Of a stretch of 64,000 bases of DNA, positions 28,018 to 37,264 are shown piece by piece. Source of the DNA: JBGPHT01 sp041484525. Lineage in GTDB: Bacteria > Acidobacteriota > Terriglobia > Bryobacterales > Bryobacteraceae. The notes under the pieces were generated by a model. That model made no database searches. It worked only from the letters and a program-made list of their open reading frames with translations, and was not told the origin of the DNA. The stretch is taken from NCBI GenBank assembly GCA_041484525.1, contig JBGPHT010000002.1, positions 1 through 64,000 of the forward strand. The letters run 5' to 3'. Position 1 is the first letter of the stretch. Each line of letters begins with the position of its first letter. The translations under genes were made by a program, and so were the position numbers.

Positions 28018-29253
28018 ATGACGGCTCCCTGGACTCCGATGCGTTGGCCTGCTTCCTGGAAAGATCCGTCCGCTCTGGATCTTTTGAAAGGCGCCGCCAT
28101 CGACTATCTGGTGGTCGACAAGGAATCCGGCTTCGACGCGGTCCGCGCCCAGGCGCGCGCCCAAGGCGTGCACGTGGTCGACGCGGGCTCAACACCCTCC
28201 GGAGTCACGCTGATCCAGGGCGCGTGGCCGGGCGTGAAGATGGGGCGTGCCGGAGGAAACGCGTTCGCCGGCGGTCCCACTGGCGTCCCTTGGGTGGACA
28301 CCAACGGCTGGCAAATTCGGCTCTCGGCCGCGCTCCATCCGGAATCCGCCGTCTGGGTGGATGCGCCCCCGAAGGGCAGCCAACGCTTCGCCCCAACATC
28401 GTATCTGACCGCGCTCGCCGATAGCGCCGCCTATGGCGGCCGATGGCTGATCTCTCTCGACGACCGGCTGGTTTCCGGACTCGCCGCCCGCCAGCCGGAC
28501 GCGCTCGAAGCCTGGAAAACCATCACAGCCGCCGCGGGCTTTTTCTCCAGCCGGAAGGCCTGGAGCGAATTTGTCCCGGTCGCCGCCGTCGGAATCGTCT
28601 CGGATTTCGCCGGCCCCAATGAGTCCTTCAGCCGCGAGCTGTTGAACCTGGTGGGACGCGCCGGTCAACACTATCGGGTGCTGCCGAAGAGCAATGTCGC
28701 GGGCGCATCGTTCGATGGCCTCCGCGCCGTCATCTACGCGGATCAGGCACCGCCCACGGCCGAAACGCGAAAGCACATCCTTGCTTTTGTCGAATCGGGG
28801 GGACTGCTCATCACCGTTCCCGCATGGGGCGCGGTTTCGGGCGCGCCGGTGAAGGGCGAGGAGCATCCCCGCTTTGTGGTGCACGCCGCCGGCAAGGGCA
28901 GGATCGCCCAGGCCAACGCGGCGCCGGATGATCCATTCATAATGGCGAGTGACGCCGTGGTGCTGGTGAGCCATCGCTATGACCTGGTGCGTTTCTGGAA
29001 CGGCGGCGCGACGGGATCTTATTATGCGGAGGCGCCCGACCGCAAGCGGGCGGTGGTGCATCTGCTTTTCTACGCCAATCGCGGCCCCGATTCGGCCAGC
29101 GTTCGCATTGCCGGCCGGTACCGCACCGCCAAAGCATCCACCGTCGACATGGCGGAGATTGCGAATGTCCATGTAGAATCGCATGAGGACGCGATGGAGG
29201 TTCATCTGCCGCAGGTTTCGCCGTACGTGGCCCTGGAACTGGAAGTTCAGTGA
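28018..29253 (+). CDS. conserved protein of unknown function, possible GATase-like domain
   Basis: A 411-residue protein; GAGGA lies six bases before the ATG. I do not recognise the family. There is no leader. Residues ~25-65 look like a TIM-barrel strand region (I-D-Y-L-V-V-D, V-H-V-V-D-A-G-S-T-P). Residues ~225-275 (G-L-R-A-V-I-Y-A-D-Q-A-P-P-T-A-E-T-R-K) then a flexible G-G-L-L-I-T-V-P-A-W-G look like the amidotransferase-like fold found in glycoside-hydrolase trimerisation domains. The C-terminal part is a beta sandwich-like tail. The TGA overlaps the GTG start of the DUF362 gene, so it belongs to the same operon. Confidence 0.6.
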   Translation: MTAPWTPMRWPASWKDPSALDLLKGAAIDYLVVDKESGFDAVRAQARAQGVHVVDAGSTPSGVTLIQGAWPGVKMGRAGGNAFAGGPTGVPWVDTNGWQIRLSAALHPESAVWVDAPPKGSQRFAPTSYLTALADSAAYGGRWLISLDDRLVSGLAARQPDALEAWKTITAAAGFFSSRKAWSEFVPVAAVGIVSDFAGPNESFSRELLNLVGRAGQHYRVLPKSNVAGASFDGLRAVIYADQAPPTAETRKHILAFVESGGLLITVPAWGAVSGAPVKGEEHPRFVVHAAGKGRIAQANAAPDDPFIMASDAVVLVSHRYDLVRFWNGGATGSYYAEAPDRKRAVVHLLFYANRGPDSASVRIAGRYRTAKASTVDMAEIANVHVESHEDAMEVHLPQVSPYVALELEVQ

Positions 29254-30473
29254 GGCACTTATCGATGCACTGCAATCGTTCGCGAAGAGCGTTTCTGTCC
29301 CAAACCGCGACGGGTATTTCCGGCGCGTGGCTGGCCGGTGGATCGTTCGCGCGTGCCGCCCAGGCCCCCGCGGCGCCGGTCGCTGTTTCCCGCGCCAGAA
29401 CTTACGAGCCCAACCAACTTCTTCCCACCATGCAGCAGATGTTCGATCGGCTGGGTGGATTGGAACGGCTCGTCAAAGGTAAGACCGTCGCTATCAAGAT
29501 CAACCTCACCGGCGCTCCTACTTATCGCGTCGGCTATCTGCCGCTCGAAGACACGCACTACACTCATCCGCACGTGATCGCCGCCGCCGTGCACCTGATG
29601 GGCAGGGCCGGCGCCCGCCGCATCCGCATACTGGAGAGCCCTTGGTCCACGGCGGATCCTGTCGAGGAATACATCCTGCGGGCGAATTGGGAACCGCGCG
29701 ACATTCTCGGTGCCGCACGGAATGTCGAGTTCGAGAACACCAACTACCTGGGCCGCGCGAAAAAGTACTCGCGCATGATCGTGCCGCACGGCGGCTATAT
29801 CTTCCCCGCGTTCGACCTGAACCACTCCTACGAAGACTGCGATGTGTTCGTCAGCATCGCCAAGATGAAGGAGCATGCCACCGCCGGCATTACGTTGTCG
29901 ATGAAGAACTGCTTCGGCCTGACGCCGTGTACGGTCTACGGTACCGGCGCGGGTGCGGACGAGCCATCGCTGATTCCCAAAGGCGGGCGCACCCTGATCC
30001 ACTCCGGCAATCGCCAGCCGTCCAAGAGTGCGCCACCCGAAAAAGATCCGACTACTCCGCGCCAGGATACGTGGCGAGTGCCGCGGACGGTGGTCGACCT
30101 GATCTCGGCGCGGCCCATTCACCTGGCAATCGTCGAGGGCATCAAAACCATGACGGGCGGCGAGGGTCCGTGGATTCGCGAGGAGTTGACAGGCGTCGCG
30201 CCCGGCCTGATCGTGGCCGGAACCAACCCGGTGAACACCGACGCCGTCGCCATGGCGCTCATGGGCTTCGACCCCATGGCCGACCGGGGCACGCCGCCGT
30301 TCGAGGCGTGCGACAGCACCCTGCGTCTGGCGGAAGACGTCGGGCTGGGCACGCGGGATCTGAGGCGGATCGAAGTGATCGGCACGCCCATCGCCGAAGC
30401 GAAATTCGATTTCGCCGCGATTCGCAAAAAGCGGCGAGCTGTTCCACCGCCGCCGATGGGCATTCGGGGGTAA
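29250..30473 (+). CDS. DUF362 family protein, Tat-type leader
   Basis: The GTG at 29250 overlaps the previous stop (GTGA) and has GGAAG upstream; an ATG at 29265 is the alternative. The N-terminus R-S-R-R-A-F-L-S-Q-T-A-T-G-I-S-G-A-W-L-A-G-G is a twin-arginine signal. DUF362 hallmarks are V-A-I-K-I-N-L, the block D-C-D-V-F-V-S-I-A-K-M-K-E-H and the M-K-N-C-F-G-L segment, with the C-terminal N-P-V-N-T-D-A-V-A-M-A-L-M-G-F-D-P. The family's reaction is unknown; members often sit near redox or cofactor genes. No ferredoxin-type cysteine cluster is present. Confidence 0.82.
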   Translation: MRHLSMHCNRSRRAFLSQTATGISGAWLAGGSFARAAQAPAAPVAVSRARTYEPNQLLPTMQQMFDRLGGLERLVKGKTVAIKINLTGAPTYRVGYLPLEDTHYTHPHVIAAAVHLMGRAGARRIRILESPWSTADPVEEYILRANWEPRDILGAARNVEFENTNYLGRAKKYSRMIVPHGGYIFPAFDLNHSYEDCDVFVSIAKMKEHATAGITLSMKNCFGLTPCTVYGTGAGADEPSLIPKGGRTLIHSGNRQPSKSAPPEKDPTTPRQDTWRVPRTVVDLISARPIHLAIVEGIKTMTGGEGPWIREELTGVAPGLIVAGTNPVNTDAVAMALMGFDPMADRGTPPFEACDSTLRLAEDVGLGTRDLRRIEVIGTPIAEAKFDFAAIRKKRRAVPPPPMGIRG

Positions 30474-30475
30474 CT

Positions 30476-31564
30476 ATGGCAGAGACGGACCGGAGGGAAT
30501 TCGGCAAGGTAGCGCTAGGCGCCGCCGCATTGATCGCGACAGCCGCGGAGAGTCCGGCGGCCACGCACACCATTCAGCCGGGAATCAAGCTCTGCGTGCA
30601 GGCGCCTGCGAAACCGGCGGACAACGATCTTCTCTTCCTGCAGCAACTCGGCGCCGAGTACGTCAGTGTGGGCTCCACGCCCGACCTGCGCACCGCCGAA
30701 GGGTTCCTGCAAATCAAAAAACGTTACGCGGATGCCGGCATCACCGTGTGGAACATCGGCAATACCAGCGTCCACAACATGCCCGAAGTCACGCTGAATC
30801 TTCCGGGGCGTGACAAGAAGATCGAAGAATACAAGCAGTACCTTCGCAATCTGAGTCAGGCGGGCATCTACTACACCACCTACGCCCACATGGGCAACGG
30901 CATCTGGTCAAGCGGCCGTGCGACCATCCGCGGAGCCTCCGGCCGTCAGTTCGACCTCGCCAGCCCCGACAAGCAGGGCGTCTGGGATGGCGTCACTTTC
31001 AAAGAACCACTGTCCCACGGCCGCGAGTTTAGTAAGGAAGAGATCTGGGAGAACTACACTTACTTCATCAAACAGGTGGTTCCGGTGGCGGAAGAGGCTG
31101 GTGTTCGCATCGGCATCCATCCTGACGACCCGCCCGTTCCTGTGCTCGCCGGAGTGCCCCGCTGCATCTTCGCGAACTTTGACGGTTACCGCCGCGCCAT
31201 GGAGATCGCCAATAGTCCCAACGTGGGCCTCTGTCTTTGCTGCGGCACGTGGCTGGAAGGCGGCCGCCAACTCACCGGCAAAGATCCCGAAGAGATGATC
31301 CGCTATTTCGGAGCCCAGAAGATCTGGAAGATTCATTTCCGCAACGTGAGCGCGCCGCTGCCGCACTTCGTCGAGACGTTCATGGATAACGGCTACTACG
31401 ACATGAACAAAATCATGAAGGCGCTGCGCGATGTCAACTTCGAAGGCATCGTGATTCTCGACCACACGCCCAGCCTTGTGGGCGGCAGCAATGCGCAAAC
31501 GGCGTACGGCTTTGCGTACATGAAAGCACTCTTTAACCGGGCCAACGCCGAAGCTAGGGCGTAG
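30476..31564 (+). CDS. uxuA: mannonate dehydratase (UxuA family) with an export leader
   Basis: The ATG at 30476 is two bases after the DUF362 stop. The 362-residue protein has the UxuA signature I-H-P-D-D-P-P near residue 220, with further metal ligand candidates C (L-C-L-C-C-G-T-W), H (W-K-I-H-F-R-N-V) and D (I-L-D-H-T-P-S). UxuA dehydrates D-mannonate to 2-keto-3-deoxygluconate and is normally cytoplasmic. Here the first 30 residues (D-R-R-E-F-G-K-V-A-L-G-A-A-A-L-I-A-T-A) look like a Tat signal, unusual for this enzyme. The substrate may differ from mannonate, because the family also contains uncharacterised members. Confidence 0.78.
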   Translation: MAETDRREFGKVALGAAALIATAAESPAATHTIQPGIKLCVQAPAKPADNDLLFLQQLGAEYVSVGSTPDLRTAEGFLQIKKRYADAGITVWNIGNTSVHNMPEVTLNLPGRDKKIEEYKQYLRNLSQAGIYYTTYAHMGNGIWSSGRATIRGASGRQFDLASPDKQGVWDGVTFKEPLSHGREFSKEEIWENYTYFIKQVVPVAEEAGVRIGIHPDDPPVPVLAGVPRCIFANFDGYRRAMEIANSPNVGLCLCCGTWLEGGRQLTGKDPEEMIRYFGAQKIWKIHFRNVSAPLPHFVETFMDNGYYDMNKIMKALRDVNFEGIVILDHTPSLVGGSNAQTAYGFAYMKALFNRANAEARA

Positions 31565-31602
31565 AAGATTTCTGACTTCTTAAGTAGAAGGAGGATCGAA
31601 CC

Positions 31603-32955
31603 ATGCGAGTTCTACCGTCAGGCGCCGGACGCCGCCTTTTTCTGAAAACGGCGGCGGGCGCTCTGGGCGCGGGCTTCTGGGCGGATACAATCCTGGAAGC
31701 GCTGCCCCAGAACGTCAACACCAACTCGAAGCCATCGGCTCTGCGAATCACCGATCTGCGTGTGCTCACCATTGGGCGCGCGCCCATGACGTGCCCGCTT
31801 ATCCGCATCGACACCAACCAGGGCATCTACGGCCTCGGCGAGGTGCGCGACGGCGCCAGCAAGAACTACGCGCTGATGCTCAAGAGCCGCATCCTGAACG
31901 AGAACCCTTGCAATATTGACAAGGTCTTTCGCAAGATCAAGCAGTTCGGCGGCCATGCCCGCCAGGGGGGCGGCGTCTGCGCCATCGAGATGGCGCTGTG
32001 GGATATCGCCGGCAAAGCCTATAACGTTCCCATCTACCAGATGCTCGGCGGCAAGTTCCGCGACCGCATCCGCTGCTACGCCGACACCACCGAATCGCGC
32101 GACGCCAAGATCTACGGAGAACGTCTCAAGGCACGCAAGGAGCAGGGGTTCACGTGGCTCAAGATGGATCTGGGGATCGATCTGCTCCAGGGTATGCCCG
32201 GCACCGTCACTCGTCCCGACGGCATGTCGCTTGGGCAAGGCGATCGCACGCAGCACATGTTCACCGGCATCGAGCTGACGCAGAAGGGCGTCGAGAAAAT
32301 GGGCGAGTACGTCGCGACTGTGCGCGAGCAGGTCGGAATGGACGTTCCGCTCTCTGCGGACCACTTCGGGCACATCGGCGTCAATAGCTGCATCAAGCTG
32401 GGCAAGGAACTCGAAAAGTACAACCTAGCCTGGCTCGAGGATATGATCCCGTGGCAATACACCGACCTGCTAAAGAAGATCACCGACGCCGTTGACATCC
32501 CGATCCTCACCGGCGAGGACATCTATCTCAAAGAGCCGTTCATGGAGCTGTGCCGCAACCATGCGGTGGACCTCATCCACCCCGATCTGGCCACTTCGGG
32601 CGGCATCCTCGAGACCAAAAAGATCGGTGATGGCGCCCAGGAGTATGGAGTCCCCATGGCGATGCATTTTGCCGGAAGTCCGGTATCGTGCATGGCGAAC
32701 GTGCACTGCGCGGCCGCCACCGAAAACTTCCTGGTTATGGAAAACCATTCCGTGGATGTGCCTTGGTGGGGCGACCTGGTGGATGGCATCGAAAAACCCA
32801 TCGTCAATAAAGGCTTCATCACGGTTCCGGATAAGCCGGGACTCGGAGTCACTCTGAATGAAGAAGCGGTCAAGCAACACTTACTGGAACCGGGATACTT
32901 CGAGCCCACGCCGCAGTGGAACACGGACCGCTCGAATGACCGCCCGTGGAGTTGA
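31603..32955 (+). CDS. enolase-superfamily (MR/MLE) sugar-acid dehydratase, Tat-type leader
   Basis: AAGGAGG lies eight bases upstream of the ATG. The leader G-R-R-L-F-L-K-T-A-A-G-A-L-G-A-G-F-W is Tat-like. The rest is a mandelate racemase/muconate lactonising type protein: N-terminal capping domain, then barrel with W-L-K-M-D-L-G (catalytic lysine side). Metal ligand candidates are D in S-A-D-H-F-G-H, E in W-L-E-D-M-I-P-W and E in L-T-G-E-D-I-Y; a histidine in A-M-H-F-A-G-S-P could act as acid/base. Such enzymes dehydrate acid sugars. Specificity cannot be told. It is 38 bases after uxuA and 9 before the RraA-like gene. Confidence 0.85.
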   Translation: MRVLPSGAGRRLFLKTAAGALGAGFWADTILEALPQNVNTNSKPSALRITDLRVLTIGRAPMTCPLIRIDTNQGIYGLGEVRDGASKNYALMLKSRILNENPCNIDKVFRKIKQFGGHARQGGGVCAIEMALWDIAGKAYNVPIYQMLGGKFRDRIRCYADTTESRDAKIYGERLKARKEQGFTWLKMDLGIDLLQGMPGTVTRPDGMSLGQGDRTQHMFTGIELTQKGVEKMGEYVATVREQVGMDVPLSADHFGHIGVNSCIKLGKELEKYNLAWLEDMIPWQYTDLLKKITDAVDIPILTGEDIYLKEPFMELCRNHAVDLIHPDLATSGGILETKKIGDGAQEYGVPMAMHFAGSPVSCMANVHCAAATENFLVMENHSVDVPWWGDLVDGIEKPIVNKGFITVPDKPGLGVTLNEEAVKQHLLEPGYFEPTPQWNTDRSNDRPWS

Positions 32956-32964
32956 GGAGAAATC

Positions 32965-33873
32965 ATGAACAATCGACTTAGAAGTCTGGCCGCGGGAGGA
33001 ATGGTTCTGTTAGTCGCCAGTCTGGCTCATGCCCAGTTATTCACAGTGACTAAGGAGCAGTTGACTGCACTTACCGCGCAGAATCCGTTTGACCGGTTTC
33101 CTGATGGCCGCCCGAAGGTCCCCGATGCCCTCATCGAGCGCGCCCGCGGCATGTCCGCCGAGGAAGCCTGGGCAGTGTTCCAAAGCCAGGCAGGCAGAAC
33201 ATTCCGCAACCAATACGAGGACGGCTTCCAAGTTCTGCACCCCGGCAAGAAGATGGTGGGTCGCGCCTTCACCGTGCAGTTTATGCCGGCCCGTCCCGAT
33301 ATTGAAAGCGTCGTGAATGCCCAGGTGCAAGCCAAGGGTATGCCCCGCTTGTATAACCAGACCGCGATCGACATGTTACAGCCCGGCGACGTCCTGGTGG
33401 TGGATCTGTTCGGCAAGGCAGAGGGCGGCACGATTGTCGGCGACAACCTGTTCTACTACGTCATGAAAGCTACGAAGAACGGGGGACTCGTGGTGGATGG
33501 CGCCATCCGGGATCTGGAAGGCATCTCGGAGATGCAGATGCCCGCCTACTTCCGTAAAGCGCACCCCAGTGCCATTTCGAACGTGATGCTGACCGGCATC
33601 AACATTCCGGTGCGCATCGGAAACGTCACTGTCATGCCGGGAGATCTGGTGCTGGGCGATCCGGAAGGCGTGTACTTCATCCCTCCGCAACTCGTGCAGC
33701 AAGCCGTCGACAACGCGGATGTCGTCCACGTGCATGACGAGTGGACGCGCAAGAAATTCGACGAGGGCAAATACAAATCGAGCGAGATCTACGGCTCCCC
33801 GCGCGACCCCGCGTTGAAGAAAGAGTACGACGAGTACTTGAAAAAGCGCCTGGACGAGATCCGCAAGAAGTAA
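32965..33873 (+). CDS. RraA/HMG-aldolase-like protein with a Sec leader
   Basis: GAGGAG is five bases before the ATG. After the leader (M-N-N-R-L-R-S-L-A-A-G-G-M-V-L-L-V-A-S-L-A-H-A) the protein has the RraA/class II pyruvate-aldolase core: G-R-A-F-T-V-Q-F, P-G-D-V-L-V-V-D-L-F, T-I-V-G-D-N-L and V-V-D-G-A-I-R-D-L-E-G-I, the last giving the metal-site Arg-Asp pair. V-M-P-G-D-L-V-L-G-D-P-E-G-V follows. The charged C-terminal 50 residues are an extension. Homologues cleave 2-keto-4-hydroxy acids or bind RNase E; with two dehydratases upstream, an aldolase role fits best. Confidence 0.82.
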   Translation: MNNRLRSLAAGGMVLLVASLAHAQLFTVTKEQLTALTAQNPFDRFPDGRPKVPDALIERARGMSAEEAWAVFQSQAGRTFRNQYEDGFQVLHPGKKMVGRAFTVQFMPARPDIESVVNAQVQAKGMPRLYNQTAIDMLQPGDVLVVDLFGKAEGGTIVGDNLFYYVMKATKNGGLVVDGAIRDLEGISEMQMPAYFRKAHPSAISNVMLTGINIPVRIGNVTVMPGDLVLGDPEGVYFIPPQLVQQAVDNADVVHVHDEWTRKKFDEGKYKSSEIYGSPRDPALKKEYDEYLKKRLDEIRKK

Positions 33874-33885
33874 TAGGTTGGCGCC

Positions 33886-35481
33886 CTACTGCGCCGTCGC
33901 CTTCTCCGCCCCGAGCCCAGTATTGGCGCGAACCTGAAGTTCGACGAACCTGGCTTCGGAATCCGAATCCACGCGGCTCGCCAGCGTCCCCAGAAAAGCC
34001 CCCAGAAAGCTAAGCGGGATGCTGACGATGCCTGGATTCTCTAGCGGGAACATCGGCTTGGCTCGGATAAGGTGACGGGCGCTGGCCGCCACCAAGGGAC
34101 CGTCAACGCCCATGATGCTCGGGCCGATCACGATCAGCAGCAGCGAGCTGGCTAACCCGGTGGCGAGCCCCCAGACTGCGCCCTCCGTAGTGAAGCGTCT
34201 CCAGAAGATCGACAACAGAATGACCGGCAGGTTCGCCGAAGCGGCGACCGCAAACGCGAGGCCGACCAGAAATGCCACGTTGAAGGTCGGGCCAAGTACG
34301 ATGGCAATGCCGATCGCGATCACTCCCACCACGAAGGCCGTGATGCGCGCCACACGGACTTCCTGCTCCGGCGTGCGCGGCGAGCCGTGATGGATCACGT
34401 TGCTATAAAGGTCGTGCGCGAATGAAGTCGAGGCGCTAATCGTCAACCCCGCCACCACTGCCAGGATCGTGGCGAACGCAATAGCGGAGATGAAGGCGAA
34501 GAAAACGTCGCCGCCTAACCGTTGCGCCAGCAGTGGAGCGCTCATGTTGATTCCACCGTTCTGCGCGATGAAACCCTTGCCGACGATAGTAGCCGCGCCG
34601 AACCCCAAAAACGTCGTCATGATGTAGAAACCGCCGATGATCGCCATGGCCCAGACCACACTGATGCGCGCCGTCTTCGCGTCCGGCACCGTGTAGAACC
34701 GGACCAGGATGTGCGGCAGGCCCGCCGTCCCGAAGATCAGCGCGAGGCCGAGCGAGATCAGGTCGAGCGCTCCGTAGGGCGGCTTGTAGCGGAGCCCCGG
34801 TTCCAGGTAATTGACGACGCGGTTGCCGTCATGCACGTGAGCGATGGCATCGAAGAATGCGGGGAAGCTGAAACCGAAATGCGCCAGCACCAGGACGCTC
34901 AGCAGTATGGTGCCGGCAATCAGCAGAACCGCCTTGATGATCTGTACCCACGTGGTGGCCAGCATGCCGCCGAATACCACGTACGCCACCATCAGGACGC
35001 CCACGATCGCCACCGCCCAGTTGTACGTGATGCCCGAACCCCTGAGCAGCAGCGTGACCAGCGTTCCCGCTCCCACCATCTGCGCGATCATGTAGAACGT
35101 GCTGACCGTGAGGGTGCTCAACGCCGCCATGGCGCGCACGGGACGCGGCCGTAGCCGGTACGCCAGCACATCCGCCATGGTGTATTTGCCGGCGTTGCGC
35201 AGCGGCTCGGCGACAATCAGCAGCACTGTCAGATACGCCACGAGCCATCCTACGGAGTACATGAATCCGTCATAGCCCTGAAATGCGATGATGCCGGCAA
35301 TGCCCAGGAACGACGCCGCGCTCATGTAATCTCCGGCCACGGCGATGCCGTTCTGCCAACCCTTGATCTGCCGTCCCGCCGCGAAGTACGCGCTCGCGCC
35401 GCTCGACCGCCGCGCCGCCCAATACGTGATCCCCAGCGTGATGGCGATGAAACCGAGAAACATCAGGAGCGGTGTCGACAT
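33886..35481 (-). CDS. actP: sodium:solute symporter, acetate permease (ActP) type
   Basis: The ATG at 35481 overlaps the DUF485 stop by one base (TGATG). The 531-residue protein has about 13 membrane segments and the SSS-family stretch A-A-G-R-Q-I-K-G-W-Q-N-G-I-A-V-A-G-D-Y. Further blocks are G-T-A-G-L-P-H-I-L-V-R-F-Y-T-V, near residue 250, and S-T-S-F-A-H-D-L-Y. The pair DUF485-ActP (YjcH-ActP) is the standard order for acetate/short carboxylate uptake. The substrate here could be another monocarboxylate. The 3' end faces the RraA-like gene at 12 bases. Confidence 0.85.
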   Translation of the reverse strand: MSTPLLMFLGFIAITLGITYWAARRSSGASAYFAAGRQIKGWQNGIAVAGDYMSAASFLGIAGIIAFQGYDGFMYSVGWLVAYLTVLLIVAEPLRNAGKYTMADVLAYRLRPRPVRAMAALSTLTVSTFYMIAQMVGAGTLVTLLLRGSGITYNWAVAIVGVLMVAYVVFGGMLATTWVQIIKAVLLIAGTILLSVLVLAHFGFSFPAFFDAIAHVHDGNRVVNYLEPGLRYKPPYGALDLISLGLALIFGTAGLPHILVRFYTVPDAKTARISVVWAMAIIGGFYIMTTFLGFGAATIVGKGFIAQNGGINMSAPLLAQRLGGDVFFAFISAIAFATILAVVAGLTISASTSFAHDLYSNVIHHGSPRTPEQEVRVARITAFVVGVIAIGIAIVLGPTFNVAFLVGLAFAVAASANLPVILLSIFWRRFTTEGAVWGLATGLASSLLLIVIGPSIMGVDGPLVAASARHLIRAKPMFPLENPGIVSIPLSFLGAFLGTLASRVDSDSEARFVELQVRANTGLGAEKATAQ

Positions 35482-35828
35482 CAGGCCCGCTCCTCTACTT
35501 TCGCCGCCTCGAGACGATCCAGAATGCGTTTGGCCATCCGGTCGAATCGCCCTGCCGCGCGCACATACCGCCAGGCGATGAACCACGCCACAAAGAATTG
35601 CGACAGTGCGAACAGGTACGCCAGATTGACCACGCCGATCACCGGCGTGCTCATGAATTTGGGAACGTACCCGACCAGTACGGGCAACGCGAAATAGTAA
35701 ACGACGAAGAATATCGTGGCCGGCACGACGAAGCGTGCCTTGGCGGCCATCAGGTCCTTGAACTCCTCGCTCTCCGCCACGCGCGCCCAAACTGTCGCGT
35801 GCGGCGTGCGCTCCGGCCGGCTTCCCAT
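35481..35828 (-). CDS. DUF485 membrane protein (YjcH-like)
   Basis: The ATG at 35828 has AGGAGG seven bases upstream; the open frame continues further but without a ribosome site. The 115-residue protein shows E-F-K-D-L-M-A-A-K-A-R-F-V-V-P, then two membrane helices with F-V-V-Y-Y-F-A-L-P-V-L-V-G and F-F-V-A-W-F-I-A-W-R-Y. These are DUF485 hallmarks. It is coupled to the symporter gene by a one-base overlap and presumably helps the same transport. Confidence 0.85.
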   Translation of the reverse strand: MGSRPERTPHATVWARVAESEEFKDLMAAKARFVVPATIFFVVYYFALPVLVGYVPKFMSTPVIGVVNLAYLFALSQFFVAWFIAWRYVRAAGRFDRMAKRILDRLEAAKVEERA

Positions 35829-35932
35829 CCTGGTCCTCCTGGCAAAGTGTTCATCATACGCTAGCCGGAATGGAGGAGTTCGAACGGCATGGCTGGCGGT
35901 CATGACCGGTCGTGCGGTATTCTCAGCAGATC

Positions 35933-37258
35933 ATGCTAGCTTCGCCTGCGGCCTCAGTCCGCCACGCCGCCTACAATAAACCCCGTCTGTTTCTGGTCAG
36001 CGTACTGGCGCTCTTCACGGCTGGCTTGGCCGCGTCGTTACGTGCCGATATCGCGGCCGATCTGCAGCGCATTTTTTTCGATCCTATCGACCGGGCGCAC
36101 TCCGCCGAGATGATCGGCTCCGTCCTGGGTGTTCCTTTTCTCGGGTTCGCGTTCACTATCGCGATCGGCAGCCCCCTGCTTGATGCCATCGGCATGGCGC
36201 TCATGCTGCCGCTTTCCGGCGTCTGTTTCATTATCGGAACGCTGATCATCCTGTTCGCGGGCAGCATCGCTTCCGGCGCCAGCGTGTACACCGTGATCTG
36301 GATTGGTGCCGTGATTACAGGCATTGGATGGGGTCTCGTCGAGACCGTAATCAATCCGCTGGCCGCGACGCTTTACCCGGATGAGAAGACTGCGAAGCTG
36401 AACGCCCTTCACGCCTGGTGGCCCGGCGGTCTGATCGCCGGCGGCCTGCTCGGATACGGCTTGGGACAACTCGCGGTTGGCTGGGAGATCAAGCTGGGTC
36501 TCATTTTGATTCCCGCCGCGGCGGTCCTCATCCTGTGCCTTGGCGTGAAGTTTCCGCCGACCGAGCGCGCCGCTTCGGGAGTCTCGATGGGCAGCATGTT
36601 TCGCGAGTTGCTGAATCCCATGTTCCTTGTGCTCTTCGGCGCCATGTTCCTGATTGCCGCGTCCGAACTCGCGCCGGGGCAGTGGGTGGATCTCGCACTG
36701 ACCCGCACCGTGCACATGCAGGGCATCCTGCTGCTCGTCTATGTCAGCGGGATCATGTTCGTCGCGCGCCACTTTGCGGGACCCTTGGTGCACAAGCTCT
36801 CGCCCATCGGGCTGCTGTGGGTTTCGTGTCTGCTGGCATCGCTCGGGCTGGTGTTGCTGAGCTTCGCGAATTCACCGGTGACGGGCGTGCTCGCCGCCAC
36901 GGTGTGGGGCACGGGCGTCTGCTACATGTGGCCCACCATGCTGGCCACCGCGTCGGAGCGGTTTCCTCGCGGCGGTGCGCTGCTCATGGGACTGATGGGA
37001 ACTGCAGGGACATTGTCGATTCACTTCGTGCTGCCCGGCATGGGACGCATCTTCGACACTAAAAAGGTGGAAGTCGCCGGCGGTGAAGCAGCCTTCAAAG
37101 CGCTCAGCGGGGACAAGCTCGATCAAGTCCTCGGTCTCGCCTCGCAGGCCTCGTTCCGTGCGGTAGCGGCTCTGCCGGCGATCCTGCTAATCGTCTTCGG
37201 CGCGATCTGGCTCTATGACAGGTCGAAGGGCGGATACAAGCCGGTCAAATTGAGCTGA
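35933..37258 (+). CDS. MFS transporter
   Basis: The chosen ATG (35933) begins M-L-A-S-P-A-A-S-V; an in-frame GTG lies 21 bases upstream. The 441-residue protein has about 12 hydrophobic segments in two halves separated by a short charged loop near residue 210. It shows the fucose/glucose-permease-like H-A-W-W-P-G-G-L-I-A-G-G block in the fifth segment. An unusual loop of ~35 residues with D-K-L-D-Q-V-L-G-L precedes the last helix. Substrate not readable; a sugar or sugar acid would suit the nearby cassette. The gene is divergent from DUF485-actP. Confidence 0.78.
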   Translation: MLASPAASVRHAAYNKPRLFLVSVLALFTAGLAASLRADIAADLQRIFFDPIDRAHSAEMIGSVLGVPFLGFAFTIAIGSPLLDAIGMALMLPLSGVCFIIGTLIILFAGSIASGASVYTVIWIGAVITGIGWGLVETVINPLAATLYPDEKTAKLNALHAWWPGGLIAGGLLGYGLGQLAVGWEIKLGLILIPAAAVLILCLGVKFPPTERAASGVSMGSMFRELLNPMFLVLFGAMFLIAASELAPGQWVDLALTRTVHMQGILLLVYVSGIMFVARHFAGPLVHKLSPIGLLWVSCLLASLGLVLLSFANSPVTGVLAATVWGTGVCYMWPTMLATASERFPRGGALLMGLMGTAGTLSIHFVLPGMGRIFDTKKVEVAGGEAAFKALSGDKLDQVLGLASQASFRAVAALPAILLIVFGAIWLYDRSKGGYKPVKLS

Positions 37259-37264
37259 AGCCGG

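Noticed and set aside
29642..30475. Upstream extension of the uxuA frame
   Set aside because: It overlaps the DUF362 gene out of frame and is arginine-rich noise; the ATG at 30476 begins an export leader.
33886..35790. 634-codon reading of the symporter gene
   Set aside because: The first 103 codons overlap DUF485 in another frame and have no transporter character; the TGATG start at 35481 is the family-typical one.
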